Notes: generated by a model from the letters alone, not told the origin. A DNA stretch of 64,000 nt from Microbacterium suaedae (GCF_003254645.1 NZ_PNFD01000004.1:124001-188000); one strand, 5' to 3'. Counted from the first letter of the stretch, positions 47,705 through 56,146 are shown. Program-made: numbers and translations.

Positions 47705-47848
47705 TCAGGTTCCAGTCCGCGCAGAGTCCGCAGAATCGAGGATCTCGCGCGCGAAGTCCGCCGTCGCGGCGCGCGTGCGGTCCTCAGCGGACGGCCAGAG
47801 GTGCGAGTACGTGTCGAGTGTGATCGACGGTTGCGAGTGGCCGAGCGC
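47705..47848 (-). pseudogene. tyrosine-type site-specific integrase, C-terminal fragment
   Basis: About 48 codons on the minus strand read LGHSQPSITLDTYSHLWPSA, followed by EDRTRAATADFAREIL and a stop at 47705. This is the end of an actinobacterial phage integrase: the conserved LGH histidine box and the catalytic Tyr in TYSHLW. Homology stops abruptly at about 47848, so the rest of the gene is deleted. Its stop is 26 bp from attL, the usual position for an integrase gene. Confidence 0.85.
47714..47737. repeat. integrase arm-site-like repeat, left copy
   Basis: A 24-bp sequence with two AGTCCGC units about 11 bp apart. It matches 51657-51680 in 22 of 24 positions, in the same orientation. 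Paired short direct repeats beside att cores are typical of integrase arm-binding sites. Confidence 0.6.
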
Positions 47849-47959
47849 GCACCCTCCCCTGCCACAAAGACACCCTCAGTGCCGCCACAGCGTGCCCCCG
47901 TGCCACTCGCACGGGGCGCGCGCCCTTTCCCGTCCTGCCCCACCCGTAGGATCCTCACC

Positions 47960-48199
47960 ATGCACCGGCACGAGCGCGACCGCGTCCAGCGCGCCGGCCA
48001 CAAGTTCGCCGAATCCCTCCGTCCCCACGCGGCCGAGAGCGCCCCTGCGCCCTCGAGGCGTTCGACAGCAACATGGACGCGGGTAAGTGGTGGCACGCGA
48101 TTCTCGGCCTCCTCGGACACACCCCGACATCGCCAACGTGCGCTTCCTCGCCGCAGCACTCGACCGGATCGAGACCGACATCCTCCCGCAGTTCGGTAA
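47960..48199 (+). CDS. small hypothetical gene in phage debris (doubtful)
   Basis: A 79-residue frame starts MHRHERDRVQRAGHKFAESL. TAGGAT lies seven bases before its ATG, the leaderless pattern used elsewhere here, which favours a real start. After about 30 residues the frame becomes low-complexity and arginine-rich, while neighbouring frames (MDAGKWWHAILGLLGH at 48073, and PDIANVRFLAAALDRIETDI at about 48123) look more protein-like. The original gene or genes have probably suffered frameshifts. No function is assigned. Confidence 0.35.
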   Translation: MHRHERDRVQRAGHKFAESLRPHAAESAPAPSRRSTATWTRVSGGTRFSASSDTPRHRQRALPRRSTRPDRDRHPPAVR

Positions 48200-48229
48200 C
48201 CACGCCGACGAACAGGAAGACCGCGAGCG

Positions 48230-48586
48230 ATGCCAGCACGTCATCGATGGCGCGCTGGCGCATATCGAGTGTGGGCTGAGCCCGAGACCGGCGGGGAGGC
48301 GTACATCCCGCTCGCTCCGCACAAGCGGGCGAGGTCTGAAGCATTCGTCGCAGAGGTTGCGTCGCGGTTTGGTGGCACGTACATCCCAGCCGGAACAACA
48401 CCGTACGCAACAGGCGCAGTGGTCCCAGCGGACGTCGGCCCCACGGAGGTCCCCTCTGCCACTCCTCCGATCGGGAATATGACGATGCAGGCGGGCCCGA
48501 CGCCGCGCGATTCGATGAACGACGTCGTGTTCGCGTTGCGGGCGTACTCGCTCGGCAGCAAGCCGGGAGGTGGCGTTCGTGGTTGA
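48230..48586 (+). pseudogene. phage tail tape-measure protein, C-terminal fragment
   Basis: The frame contains AYRVWAEPETGGEAYIPLAP followed by HKRARSEAFVAEVASRFGG. This WAEPETGGEAYIPL motif is characteristic of tape-measure proteins of actinobacterial siphophages. It ends at a TGA at 48586. Only about 115 residues of what is normally a protein of around a thousand remain, so it is a deletion remnant that identifies the island as phage-derived. Confidence 0.7.
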
Positions 48587-48706
48587 TCGGACAGGTGCGA
48601 TGCTCTCGCACGCCACGTTGACACGCGCGCCGTGTCCGCGCGTTCAGCGGTGGACGTGCTCGTCGCCATGCCCGAGGGCACAGCGACGGTAGCCAGACCG
48701 CCCAGA

Positions 48707-48745
48707 CAGAAGCCCCGGCCCTCGCAAGAGGCAACGGGGCTTCTG
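48707..48745. terminator. hairpin between phage debris and the membrane-protein gene
   Basis: Eleven-base perfect arms CAGAAGCCCCG (48707-48717) and CGGGGCTTCTG (48735-48745) enclose 17 bases. It lies between convergent reading frames and suits a bidirectional terminator. Confidence 0.65.
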
Positions 48746-48774
48746 CGTGCAGGAGAAGTCCGGCCGCTCGGTCG

Positions 48775-49278
48775 TTAGTAGGCCAGCGGCGTCCTTCTGA
48801 ATGTGCGGGTATCCGATTCGCCGTGTACGCACCATGTCACCTTGACCTCTGGCGTTCTGGACGTCCCCGGCGCTTCGAGGCTGAACTCGTAAACATCGCC
48901 GTGATCCACTTGCGCGGGCAAGGGGCGGCGGGTGGTATTCACTTTCGCAAGGGCACCATTGGCGACCTCAATGGTTTCAATGGTCGCCTCGCGGCCGGTC
49001 GTGTTCGTGAGCGCGAGACGATGGCCCCCCGTTCTACGCAAAGTGCTCCACTCCCCAGGGGCTGCACGCTTGAGAGCCTCCGCGTGCTTTTCAGCTGCAA
49101 CGGTGGCTCGCTTCGATAGCTCCAACGCCTCGTCGCGAGCAGACTCCGCCGACCGCTGCGCAGCTAGGGCATCGTCGCGGCCACTCACCGCAGCACGAGC
49201 CTGCACGAACGCGAACACGGCAGATGCGACAGCGGCAAGGGCTAGGACGAGCGTCAACCACAGCATCGAAGCTTCCAT
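48775..49278 (-). CDS. hypothetical membrane-anchored protein
   Basis: This 167-residue protein has one N-terminal helix (LWLTLVLALAAVASAVFAFV), an alanine/glutamate-rich coiled-coil-like stretch (residues 27-70), and a small beta-rich C-terminal domain with GHRLALTNTTGREATIETI. The build resembles small phage or mobile-element membrane proteins seen in actinobacteria. No enzyme motif is visible. ATG 49278 was chosen; a GTG six bases upstream is possible. Confidence 0.6.
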   Translation of the reverse strand: MEASMLWLTLVLALAAVASAVFAFVQARAAVSGRDDALAAQRSAESARDEALELSKRATVAAEKHAEALKRAAPGEWSTLRRTGGHRLALTNTTGREATIETIEVANGALAKVNTTRRPLPAQVDHGDVYEFSLEAPGTSRTPEVKVTWCVHGESDTRTFRRTPLAY

Positions 49279-49421
49279 CCCCACAGCGTCCCAGACACCG
49301 ACCCCCGCGTCGGCACCTCATCCCACGGGCAAGAGGCCCAAACGAGGTGATCGACATGGCACGGGGTCGAACATTCGAAGACGGCGCACGTGCGCGCGGG
49401 ACGAAGGCATATGCTCGCGTC

Positions 49422-49615
49422 ATGATCGACCGATTGTTGAAGGTCGCCGAGGTGGCGAAGCTTCTGGGCGTCGGCCGCGACTGGGTCTACCGACGCATCA
49501 ACTCGGCGAGATCCCCGTCGTCGAGCTCGGCAACGAGAGGCACAACCAGCGGATCCGGGAGTCGGACCTCGAAGCATTCATCGAGCAGCACACTTACGGC
49601 CGCCCGCAGGGGTAG
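49422..49615 (+). pseudogene. excisionase-like helix-turn-helix gene, frameshifted
   Basis: The frame begins MIDRLLKVAEVAKLLGVGRD, then WVYRRINS, an excisionase/MerR-like winged HTH. Near 49502 one base appears missing. The expected continuation GEIPVVELGNERHNQRIRES, then DLEAFIEQHTYGRPQG, lies in the next frame and ends at 49615. Restoring one G would give a 64-residue Xis-like protein. TATGCT is six bases before the ATG. It may be a true mutation or a sequencing error. Confidence 0.75.
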
Positions 49616-49701
49616 CGGCGGGCGCTTTACCTTCGTAGAGCACCCTGCTCTCTCCGCTCAGCCCTCTTGGAGCGCCACCGGTCTTGCGGTAGAGAGACCA
49701 C

Positions 49702-49959
49702 ATGACGACCGAATCACGACCGCCCCTTCTCACCCTGCGCCAGGTCGCGGAGGTCCTGCAGGTCCCGTACGAGATCGTTCGCACCAACGTCTACTCCGGC
49801 AAGTGGCCGCACGTCAAGATCTCCCAACGCAACAGACGGATGACCGACGAGCAGGTGGACGAGGTCATCGAGATGGCCTCGCACACCCCGGCCCCGTCGA
49901 CGCGCGCCGATGCGCGGAAGCGACGCGACAACATCCGCTCGATGCTCAAGGCGATCTGA
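49702..49959 (+). CDS. excisionase-like helix-turn-helix protein
   Basis: This 85-residue protein has PPLLTLRQVAEVLQVPYEIV, then RTNVYSGKWPHVKI, the same binding-domain layout as phage excisionases (helix-turn-helix then wing), followed by a basic tail. It may direct excision or regulate element genes. TAGAGA lies six bases before the ATG, a weak leaderless signature. Confidence 0.65.
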   Translation: MTTESRPPLLTLRQVAEVLQVPYEIVRTNVYSGKWPHVKISQRNRRMTDEQVDEVIEMASHTPAPSTRADARKRRDNIRSMLKAI

Positions 49960-50108
49960 GCGCCTGGTCGACGCCCCGCGCTGGCCCGCTGACACCTACG
50001 CGGTGGCGGGCTCCGCGGGAGGGGCGACTTTTCGTACTACCGTCCCGCTGTGGGGAGCCTCTAGGATCGCTAGCAACCTGTTGTAGGTGCCGACGTGGGG
50101 ATTTACTT

Positions 50109-50618
50109 TTGCCTAAAGTTGCGCGTAGAGTCATCGCGGACGGAGAGTATTGCGAGGTGACGTGCGCGGTGCGGGCCGACGGGACGACATCTCCCGCGTC
50201 CGACCTCCTCGACGATCTGAGTGAAGGCATGTGGGATGACCCCGAGGCAGAGTCGTTGCCCGACGAGTATCAGCCGACGTTGCGCCGGAGGCTCATCGCG
50301 AACATCGAGTACTTCGCGAACCACGGCGAGCTTGGCCGTGACAGCTACAACCGATTGCGGGACGGTATCTGGGAGTTCAAGGCGTCGGGCGTGCGGATCA
50401 GCTTCTACGACACGGACGGTATCGGTGGCTACGACCCGAAGCACGGAGAGCGCGTGAGCACATGGGACCAGCGGTACATATACGAGCTCCCCGAGTTCGA
50501 TGAGTTCATACGTCTCGGACACGCATTCCCGAAGACGTCCCAGAAGACAACGGAAGCCGATCTGGCGTCGTGTGCGACTGTGCGGGAGGAGGACCTGGAA
50601 CATGACATCTGCAATTGA
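50109..50618 (+). CDS. HigB-like (phage-derived Gp49/RelE-fold) toxin
   Basis: Up to 169 residues from a TTG at 50109, or about 130 from the ATG at 50229 (MWDDPEAESL). The core RLRDGIWEFKASGVRISFYD and the tail GHAFPKTSQKTTEADL match the phage-derived Gp49/HigB family of RelE-fold ribosome-dependent mRNA interferases. An insertion between strand and tail (GGYDPKHGERVSTWDQRYIY) makes it longer than usual. It overlaps the antitoxin gene by 17 bases, in the toxin-first order of higBA. Confidence 0.78.
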   Translation: MPKVARRVIADGEYCEVTCAVRADGTTSPASDLLDDLSEGMWDDPEAESLPDEYQPTLRRRLIANIEYFANHGELGRDSYNRLRDGIWEFKASGVRISFYDTDGIGGYDPKHGERVSTWDQRYIYELPEFDEFIRLGHAFPKTSQKTTEADLASCATVREEDLEHDICN

Positions 50619-51132
50619 GGACAGGGCAACCCTGGGCGAGCTCGAAGAGCGAACTGCCGAGGGCAGACGTGAGATGGCAGCGGCGCGTGTCATGGTGCAC
50701 GCCGCGCAGAGTCTCAGTCGTGCTTTCGAATTGAGTGGCAGAACGCAGAAGGATCTCGCCCACGAACTAGGCGTCAGCGAGGGGCGTGTCTCACAAGTGC
50801 TCCACGGCGACGGGAATGTGCGCCTGTCGACATTGGCTCGCTATTTGCGGGCGATGGGGTACGTCGTTGAACTCCAGGTCAACCCAGCAGACAATGCCGT
50901 GCCGCCGTTGCGCGCGCGGCGCAGGCGGCGAGGTCGTCGTGCATCTGAGCGAGAGCAGCACGACGTTTGGGCGGCTCCCGTCGAGCATGACGGGCGGTTT
51001 GGGGTCAAGATCATCGCAACACCGCAGGGTGTGCCGCCGATGACCCCCGAGTCAGCTCCACTTCAGCGTGTGGCGCAGACCTCGACTCAGTTGGAGGCGA
51101 CGTTCGCTGTGAAGCGGGAAGTAGGTAGATAG
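50602..51132 (+). CDS. HigA-like XRE-family antitoxin
   Basis: This 176-residue protein has a central Xre HTH (QKDLAHELGVSEGRVSQVLH, then GDGNVRLSTLARYLRAMGY) preceded by a helical N-terminus and followed by a basic linker and an extra C-terminal domain of about 60 residues. It should bind and neutralise the upstream toxin and repress the operon. A GGAGGA ribosome site lies upstream. Its stop is directly followed by the ATG of the third gene. Confidence 0.8.
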   Translation: MTSAIEDRATLGELEERTAEGRREMAAARVMVHAAQSLSRAFELSGRTQKDLAHELGVSEGRVSQVLHGDGNVRLSTLARYLRAMGYVVELQVNPADNAVPPLRARRRRRGRRASEREQHDVWAAPVEHDGRFGVKIIATPQGVPPMTPESAPLQRVAQTSTQLEATFAVKREVGR

Positions 51133-51531
51133 ATGCGCATCGCCATGGCCGTGGCAGCGGACGCCGCAAACGTACGCGAAGGGATGATGAACGTTCTTTC
51201 CGCGGGCGTGACTCAGTTCGTTCGCGAGGAGTATCCGGCACGGCTTGGAATCGACGTTGCGTTGATGATCGAGATCACGCCGGAGGAACTCGCGTCAAAT
51301 GGTGCTATCGAGGCGAGATTCACACTCGTTGCACCGAGTGGCGAGACGGTCGCTGCGATCGACGGAGAGTTCGCCTGGGCTGGGTCGGAGGCTGAATCCA
51401 GCAGCTACCTTGCCGCGCCGGTATCGTTCCGTGATGCGGTCGTTCCCGAGCCCGGCACGTACGTGATCCGAATTGCGGTCGCTGATCTCGACGAGATCGT
51501 CATCAAACTGACGGGGCATGCGCCTGTGTGA
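51133..51531 (+). CDS. third gene of the toxin-antitoxin module, DUF6941-like
   Basis: This 132-residue protein starts MRIAMAVAADAANVREGMMN, then VLSAGVTQFV. Beta strands with APSGETVAAIDGEFAW and GTYVIRIAVADLDE follow. It looks like a small beta-sandwich of the DUF6941 type. It begins at the base after the antitoxin stop, so it is part of the same operon. It could be a chaperone, sensor or accessory antitoxin; nothing in the sequence decides. The match to the DUF is from memory and moderate. Confidence 0.6.
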   Translation: MRIAMAVAADAANVREGMMNVLSAGVTQFVREEYPARLGIDVALMIEITPEELASNGAIEARFTLVAPSGETVAAIDGEFAWAGSEAESSSYLAAPVSFRDAVVPEPGTYVIRIAVADLDEIVIKLTGHAPV

Positions 51532-51656
51532 GGCACTGTGCTGTCGCTGCGGCGCCCTCCTGCTTCGGCAGGGGGTCGCTTTCGTCGCGCGCTTGTCTCG
51601 ATGGCCGGAATCAGGATCCGGTCAACGCCCCATCCTCGCCTAGGCTGGGCCCAGAG

Positions 51657-51680
51657 AGTCCGCACAGAGTCCGCAGGATC
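51657..51680. repeat. integrase arm-site-like repeat, right copy
   Basis: Same orientation as and 22 of 24 bases identical to 47714-47737. It lies about 100 bp inside the right core repeat. Confidence 0.6.
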
Positions 51681-51781
51681 TTCAACTCTCCACTCGCGCA
51701 CACCATCACGGATCGACGATTAATGCCTGATCAGACCGAAAACCGCTACGACCCACAGCAGGCCCCGATTCTCGGGGATCT

Positions 51782-51798
51782 GTTCCAGAACTACCGGT
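51782..51798 (+). repeat. attR core, 17-bp direct repeat
   Basis: Identical to 47663-47679. In frame it again encodes FQNYR, followed here by TGA, and the next gene's GTG overlaps this TGA. This reconstructs the presumed ancestral yajQ end. Confidence 0.9.
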
Positions 51799-52417
51799 GA
51801 GCGACCCTTCCCTCGAAGCCGCCCTGCGGCGCGTCGATGCCGACGCGCTCGCGGGGCGGCTCGACGAGTGGGGCTGGTCGACCGTCGTCGATGAGAACGT
51901 CGGCGCTCCCGTCATCGAGCGGGACCTGTTCGACCAGCTGCACGTCGCGGCCGGGATCGTCGCCGACTTCCCCCTCGGCAACGCAGGCGTCGTTCACGTC
52001 TACGGATACCTCTTCTCGACCGTCGTGACTCCCTACGGGCTGAAGTCCGCCCGCTGGAACGACGGGATCCTCGCTCGTACACTCGGCCTCCCCGAGACCG
52101 CGTTCCGCCTCGGCGACAGCGCCGAGGAGACGCCCCTGCAGCGCGTGACCGATGCCGCACTGCCGCCCCTCCTGTCGCCGCCCGCCGATGCTGCGGGCGT
52201 CATCGAGCAGCGCGTCGGCGACGCGACGACCCGCGCCGTCGTCACGCGCCCGGCCCCCGATGGATCCGCCGCCCTGATCTCCGGGATCGACACGGGCCGC
52301 GGGTTCCGCCTCGTCACGGTCTTCCCCGTGGCCGATGCGGCCACCTTCGCGCGCGATGCCGCGGCCGAACCGCCGCGCCTCCGCTGGAACGCGGCGCTCC
52401 CTCCCTTCGGGGCCTGA
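51797..52417 (+). CDS. hypothetical protein, ancestral neighbour of yajQ
   Basis: This 206-residue protein has no motif I can name. It has LDEWGWSTVVDENVGAPVIE, a GVVHVYGYLFSTVVTPYGLK segment and a C-terminal beta-rich half (GRGFRLVTVFPVADA). The GTG start overlaps the TGA within attR, which indicates that before the element inserted the gene was translationally coupled to yajQ. Its present promoter must lie inside the element. Confidence 0.7.
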   Translation: MSDPSLEAALRRVDADALAGRLDEWGWSTVVDENVGAPVIERDLFDQLHVAAGIVADFPLGNAGVVHVYGYLFSTVVTPYGLKSARWNDGILARTLGLPETAFRLGDSAEETPLQRVTDAALPPLLSPPADAAGVIEQRVGDATTRAVVTRPAPDGSAALISGIDTGRGFRLVTVFPVADAATFARDAAAEPPRLRWNAALPPFGA

Positions 52418-52774
52418 GCGCTACGGAAGCCCCACCCTCCTCGGCGCCTGAGCGCGCCGGAACGCCGGATATTCGCCCAAAAGTCGGATCCGCCGCCCTC
52501 TCCCGATCCGCACTTCCGGCGATTCTCCGGCGTTGGTGCCCGTCCTCACGTCGCGGCGCCCGGCGTCCGTCCCGCGTTGCAGCCTCGCGCCAGCGTCCGA
52601 GGCTCCGGAGAATCGCCCGCCCTTCGGATTCTCTCCGTGGAGGGATCCGCACCTCCGGCGATGCTCCGGCGATCGAGCGCGCCCCGCGACACCGAATGTT
52701 CACCCAACCGTGACCCATCCGTTCACGTAATCCTTCTACGGTGGACGCATCGTCCACAACAGCGAGGAGAACAC
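52418..52774. other. 357-bp non-coding region upstream of the phosphonate operon
   Basis: No convincing gene is present. It contains two 28-bp direct repeats (52505-52532 and 52644-52671; 26 of 28 identical, with GATCCGCAC...CTCCGGCG). It also holds the Pho-box-like repeats and promoter, and a 7-bp-arm hairpin (52741-52757) before the hydrolase start. Confidence 0.6.
52698..52730 (+). promoter_or_regulatory. Pho-box-like direct repeats upstream of the phosphonate operon
   Basis: GTTCACCCAAC, CGTGACCCATC and CGTTCACGTAA follow each other as 11-base units resembling actinobacterial PhoP/PhoB boxes. They end 7 bp before a -10 box TACGGT (52737-52742), so they cover the -35 position, as in phosphate-starvation activation. 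Confidence 0.6.
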
Positions 52775-53470
52775 GTGGCTTCGACGATCATCTTCGACTT
52801 CGACGGCACGGTCGCCGTCGGCAATGGGCCCGTGCTCGCCTACGCTCGCGAGATCGCCCCGCACGCAGGCGGCGACTACCTCGCCCGTGTCGAGGCGACG
52901 CTGACGGCCTTCGACGGTGGTCGCGACTCGACATTCCGCGACGGCTACGACGTCGTCGGCAGCCTCGCCACGGAGGCGGGGGTGGATCCCGGGGCGCGAC
53001 AGCGCGCCTACCTCGCGAGCCGCGGATCCCTGGCTTCCTCGGGCGCCGAACCCGCGCCCGGCCTCGCCGATCTGCTCCGGGAACTGCCGGACGACGCGCG
53101 CGTCGTGCTCGCCACGAACGCCCCCCGCGCGGGCCTCGACGAGGTCCTCGCGGCATGGGAGCTGCGCGACGGATTCGACGAGATCCGCGACAGCGTCGGC
53201 AAGCCCGACGGCCTCACGCCGATCGTGCGCGAGGCTCTCGCCCACGGCCCCGTGCTGTCGATCGGCGACATCGTCGAGAACGATCTCGCCCCGGCCTCGG
53301 CGCTCGGCGCCGCCACGGCGCTCGTCGGCGCGACGGCCGCGACGTCGCCCGCCGACGTCACCATGCGCGGCTCGACGCTCGCCGACCTCGCCCCCACGAT
53401 CCTCGCGTGGGCGCGCCAGCACGACGGATCCGCGATCCGCGACCGCGTCCCCTCCTCCCCGACCAACTGA
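52775..53470 (+). CDS. HAD-superfamily phosphatase, first gene of phosphonate operon
   Basis: This 231-residue protein has HAD motif I IIFDFDGTVA (nucleophile Asp near residue 8), motif II VVLATNAPR, the motif III lysine in DSVGKPDG, and motif IV SIGDIVENDLAPA. A helical C1-type cap lies between. It could be a phosphonoacetaldehyde hydrolase-like or general phosphatase releasing phosphate from imported compounds; there is no PhnX-specific motif I can confirm. GTG 52775 follows GAGGAG. An unrelated HAD enzyme lies at 39.8 kb. Confidence 0.82.
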   Translation: MASTIIFDFDGTVAVGNGPVLAYAREIAPHAGGDYLARVEATLTAFDGGRDSTFRDGYDVVGSLATEAGVDPGARQRAYLASRGSLASSGAEPAPGLADLLRELPDDARVVLATNAPRAGLDEVLAAWELRDGFDEIRDSVGKPDGLTPIVREALAHGPVLSIGDIVENDLAPASALGAATALVGATAATSPADVTMRGSTLADLAPTILAWARQHDGSAIRDRVPSSPTN

Positions 53471-53508
53471 CCCACCCCAGCAGCACCCGTCCCCGAAAGG
53501 TGATCCAC

Positions 53509-54516
53509 ATGCGTACGAAGACCCTGCTCGCGTCCGGCGCCGCCGCGACGCTCGCCCTCGGACTCGCCGGCTGCAGCGCCGGCGGCGAGGACACCGCCTC
53601 CGCCGACGGCGAATGGCCCGAATCGATCACGATCTCGCTCGTGCCCTCTGTCGAGGGTGAGGACCTCGCGGAGGCCCTCGACCCGCTCACGGGCTACCTC
53701 TCCGATGGCCTCGGCATCGAGGTCGAGGGCGTTGTCGCCAACAACTACGCCGCGACGGTCGAGGCCCTCGGCGCCGACCAGGCGCAGGTCGTCATCACCG
53801 ACGCCGGTTCGCTCTACCAGGCGACCCAGCAGTACGACGCCGAGCTCATCCTGCGCGATGTGCGCTTCGGCGCGACGTCGTACGCGTCCGTCGCGTACAC
53901 GAACGACCCCGACACATACTGCGAGGACGAGCCCGTCCTGGCGACGTACGAGGCGAGCGGTATCGAGCTGTCGTACTGCAACGGCATCGAGCCGGGCGGC
54001 GAGTCGGCCACCGGCCAGGGCCCCGCCGGAATCGAGGCACTCGCCGAGGCCGAGGGCGCGAAGGTCGCCCTGCAGGCCGCAACGAGCCCCGCCGGCTACC
54101 AGTACCCCGTCGTCGCGATGCGCGAGCTGGGCCTCGACACCGACGCCGACATCGAGCAGATCCCCGTCGAGGGCAACAACAACGCCGTCCTCGCCGTCGC
54201 GAACGGCGACGCCGAGATCGGCTTCGCGTACTGGGACGCGCGGACGACCGTGGCCGAGGAGGTCCCCGACATCGCCGAGAAGGCGGTCGCGTTCGCCTAC
54301 TCCGACATGATCCCGAACGGCGGCGTCGCCGCGTCGAACACGCTGCCGGACGACCTCGTGGCCGAGCTCACGAGCCTCATGGACGAGTACGCCGACTCGT
54401 CTGAGGAAGCCGCGACGGTCATGTTCGACCTCGTCGGACTGTCGGACTGGAGCGCCGACACGGCGGAAGACGAGATCACCCGCTACGGCGAGATCCTCGA
54501 GCAGTTCGCGGGCTGA
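53509..54516 (+). CDS. phnD: phosphonate-type ABC transporter substrate-binding lipoprotein
   Basis: This 335-residue PhnD-family protein has a signal peptide with lipobox [10 protein letters not shown] (Cys22) and the domain start [40 protein letters not shown] and [12 protein letters not shown] are typical PhnD-like segments. It binds a phosphonate, phosphite or phosphate ester outside the membrane. A GAAAGG ribosome site precedes ATG 53509. Confidence 0.9.
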   Translation: MRTKTLLASGAAATLALGLAGCSAGGEDTASADGEWPESITISLVPSVEGEDLAEALDPLTGYLSDGLGIEVEGVVANNYAATVEALGADQAQVVITDAGSLYQATQQYDAELILRDVRFGATSYASVAYTNDPDTYCEDEPVLATYEASGIELSYCNGIEPGGESATGQGPAGIEALAEAEGAKVALQAATSPAGYQYPVVAMRELGLDTDADIEQIPVEGNNNAVLAVANGDAEIGFAYWDARTTVAEEVPDIAEKAVAFAYSDMIPNGGVAASNTLPDDLVAELTSLMDEYADSSEEAATVMFDLVGLSDWSADTAEDEITRYGEILEQFAG

Positions 54517-54524
54517 CCGAAACG

Positions 54525-55352
54525 ATGACGAACGCCGCACCTCAGGCGGAGGCCGGGCACTCCCCGGCCTCCGCCTCGTGGCCGATCCGCCTCGACGGCG
54601 CATCGGTCACCTACCCGAACGGCACCGCCGCGCTGAAGGACGTGTCCCTCACGATCGAAGCCGGCGAGATGGTGTCCGTCGTCGGCCTGTCCGGATCCGG
54701 CAAGTCGACGCTCATCCGCACGATCAACGGTCTCGTCCCCGTCACGGGCGGATCCGTCGCGGTCGGTCCGCACACCGTCTCCGGTCTCGGCGGACGCCGC
54801 CTGCGCGAGCTGCGCGCCCACGTCGGCATGATCTTCCAGGGCTTCAACCTCGCCGAGCGCGTCGATGTGTACCGCAACACGCTCGTCGGGCGCTTCGCCC
54901 GCGCCGGCGCCCTGCGGACGCTCCTCGGCATCGCGACCGCGGAGGACCGCGAGATCGCCCTGCGTGCCCTCGACGCCGTCGGCATGCTCGAGAAGGTCTG
55001 GACGCGCGCCGGATCCCTCTCGGGCGGACAGAAGCAGCGCGTCGCGATCGCGCGGGCGCTCTCGCAGGAGCCGCGCGTCATGCTCGCCGATGAACCCGTC
55101 GCGAGCCTAGATCCGCCGACGGCGCACGCCGTCATGGCCGAGCTCGAGCGCATCAACGCCGAGCGCGGCCTCACGGTGCTCGTCAATCTGCACCTCATGG
55201 ACCTCGCCCGGGACTACACGACCCGCATGATCGGCCTGCGCGCCGGAGAGGTCGTCTATGACGGACCCGCCGCGAGCGCGACCGACGCCGACTTCGAGCA
55301 GATCTACGGACGCCGGATCCGCCCCGAGGACCGCCTGGGGACGACGGAATGA
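54525..55352 (+). CDS. phnC: phosphonate-type ABC transporter ATP-binding protein
   Basis: This 275-residue ATPase has Walker [20 protein letters not shown], the PhnC-typical [20 protein letters not shown] with RTLLG, the signature [16 protein letters not shown], and Walker [14 protein letters not shown]. These match PhnC rather than general importers. It overlaps the first permease gene by four bases. Confidence 0.93.
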   Translation: MTNAAPQAEAGHSPASASWPIRLDGASVTYPNGTAALKDVSLTIEAGEMVSVVGLSGSGKSTLIRTINGLVPVTGGSVAVGPHTVSGLGGRRLRELRAHVGMIFQGFNLAERVDVYRNTLVGRFARAGALRTLLGIATAEDREIALRALDAVGMLEKVWTRAGSLSGGQKQRVAIARALSQEPRVMLADEPVASLDPPTAHAVMAELERINAERGLTVLVNLHLMDLARDYTTRMIGLRAGEVVYDGPAASATDADFEQIYGRRIRPEDRLGTTE

Positions 55353-56146
55353 CGGATCTCGCCGTCCCCGCGCGCCCGCGCACGTGGCCGCGGACGCTGC
55401 TCGTCGTCGCTGGCTTCGCGGCCTTCACGGCGCTGACCTGCCTCCCCGCGATCGGCGGCGTCGAGATCGACCTCGCCGCCATCGCACGCAATTGGCGCAA
55501 CGGAGCGGACAAGATGCTGCAGCTGCTGCAGCCCGATCTCGCGTTCCTCCCGCGCACGCTCGGTCCGATGCTCGAGACGCTGCAGATGGCGCTGATCGGC
55601 GCCGCCGCCGCCGCGATCGTCTCTGTTCCGCTCACGCTGTGGGCCGCCCGGCCCACGAACCCGAACGCCGTCACGCGCCGTCTCGTCCGCGCGGCGATCA
55701 ACGTGATCCGCTCGGTTCCCGACCTCGTCTACGCGACGATCCTCGTCGCGCTCGTCGGGGTGGGGGCGCTTCCCGGCCTGCTCACGCTGTTCCTCTTCGA
55801 CCTCGGGATCATCGTGAAGCTCGTGTCGGAGGCGATCGACTCGGACGAGCACCCGTACCTCGAGGCGGGCCGCGCGGCCGGCGCGACGCAGGGGCGACTC
55901 AATCGCGCGCTCGCGCTCCCGCAGAGCCTGCCCCTGTTCGCGAATCAGTGGCTCTACGCGCTCGAGCTGAACGTGCGCATCTCGGCGATCCTCGGCATCG
56001 TCGGCGCCGGCGGCATCGGGCGCCTGCTGGACGAGCGCTTCGGCTTCTACGCCTACGACGACGTGTCAGTGATCATCCTCGAGATCCTCGTCGTCGTGAT
56101 CCTCATCGAGGTCTGTTCCAACCTGCTGCGGCGGAGGCTGACATGA
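55349..56146 (+). CDS. phnE: phosphonate-type ABC transporter permease 1
   Basis: This 265-residue permease has about six helices and the PhnE-type coupling segment [21 protein letters not shown], then the end [19 protein letters not shown]. It forms one half of the channel. Four-base overlaps join it to phnC and to the second permease. Like many phosphonate systems, the operon encodes two different PhnE subunits. Confidence 0.9.
   Translation: MTDLAVPARPRTWPRTLLVVAGFAAFTALTCLPAIGGVEIDLAAIARNWRNGADKMLQLLQPDLAFLPRTLGPMLETLQMALIGAAAAAIVSVPLTLWAARPTNPNAVTRRLVRAAINVIRSVPDLVYATILVALVGVGALPGLLTLFLFDLGIIVKLVSEAIDSDEHPYLEAGRAAGATQGRLNRALALPQSLPLFANQWLYALELNVRISAILGIVGAGGIGRLLDERFGFYAYDDVSVIILEILVVVILIEVCSNLLRRRLT

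Larger units (their letters stand above)
47663..51798. mobile_element. prophage/integrative-element remnant in the yajQ 3' end
   Basis: About 4.1 kb lies between two identical 17-bp repeats. Contents are a truncated tyrosine integrase at the left end, phage tape-measure debris, a membrane protein, two excisionase-like HTH genes (one frameshifted) and a HigB-HigA-third-gene module. Base composition and codon use drift from the neighbours (lower GC in the toxin and antitoxin genes). Imperfect 24-bp repeats near both ends look like integrase arm sites. With its integrase truncated the element should be immobile on its own. Confidence 0.88.

Noticed and set aside
52505..52671. The repeated GATCCGCAC...CTCCGGCG blocks as a possible CRISPR array.
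   Set aside because: Only two copies, 139 bp apart, no regular spacers and no cas genes.
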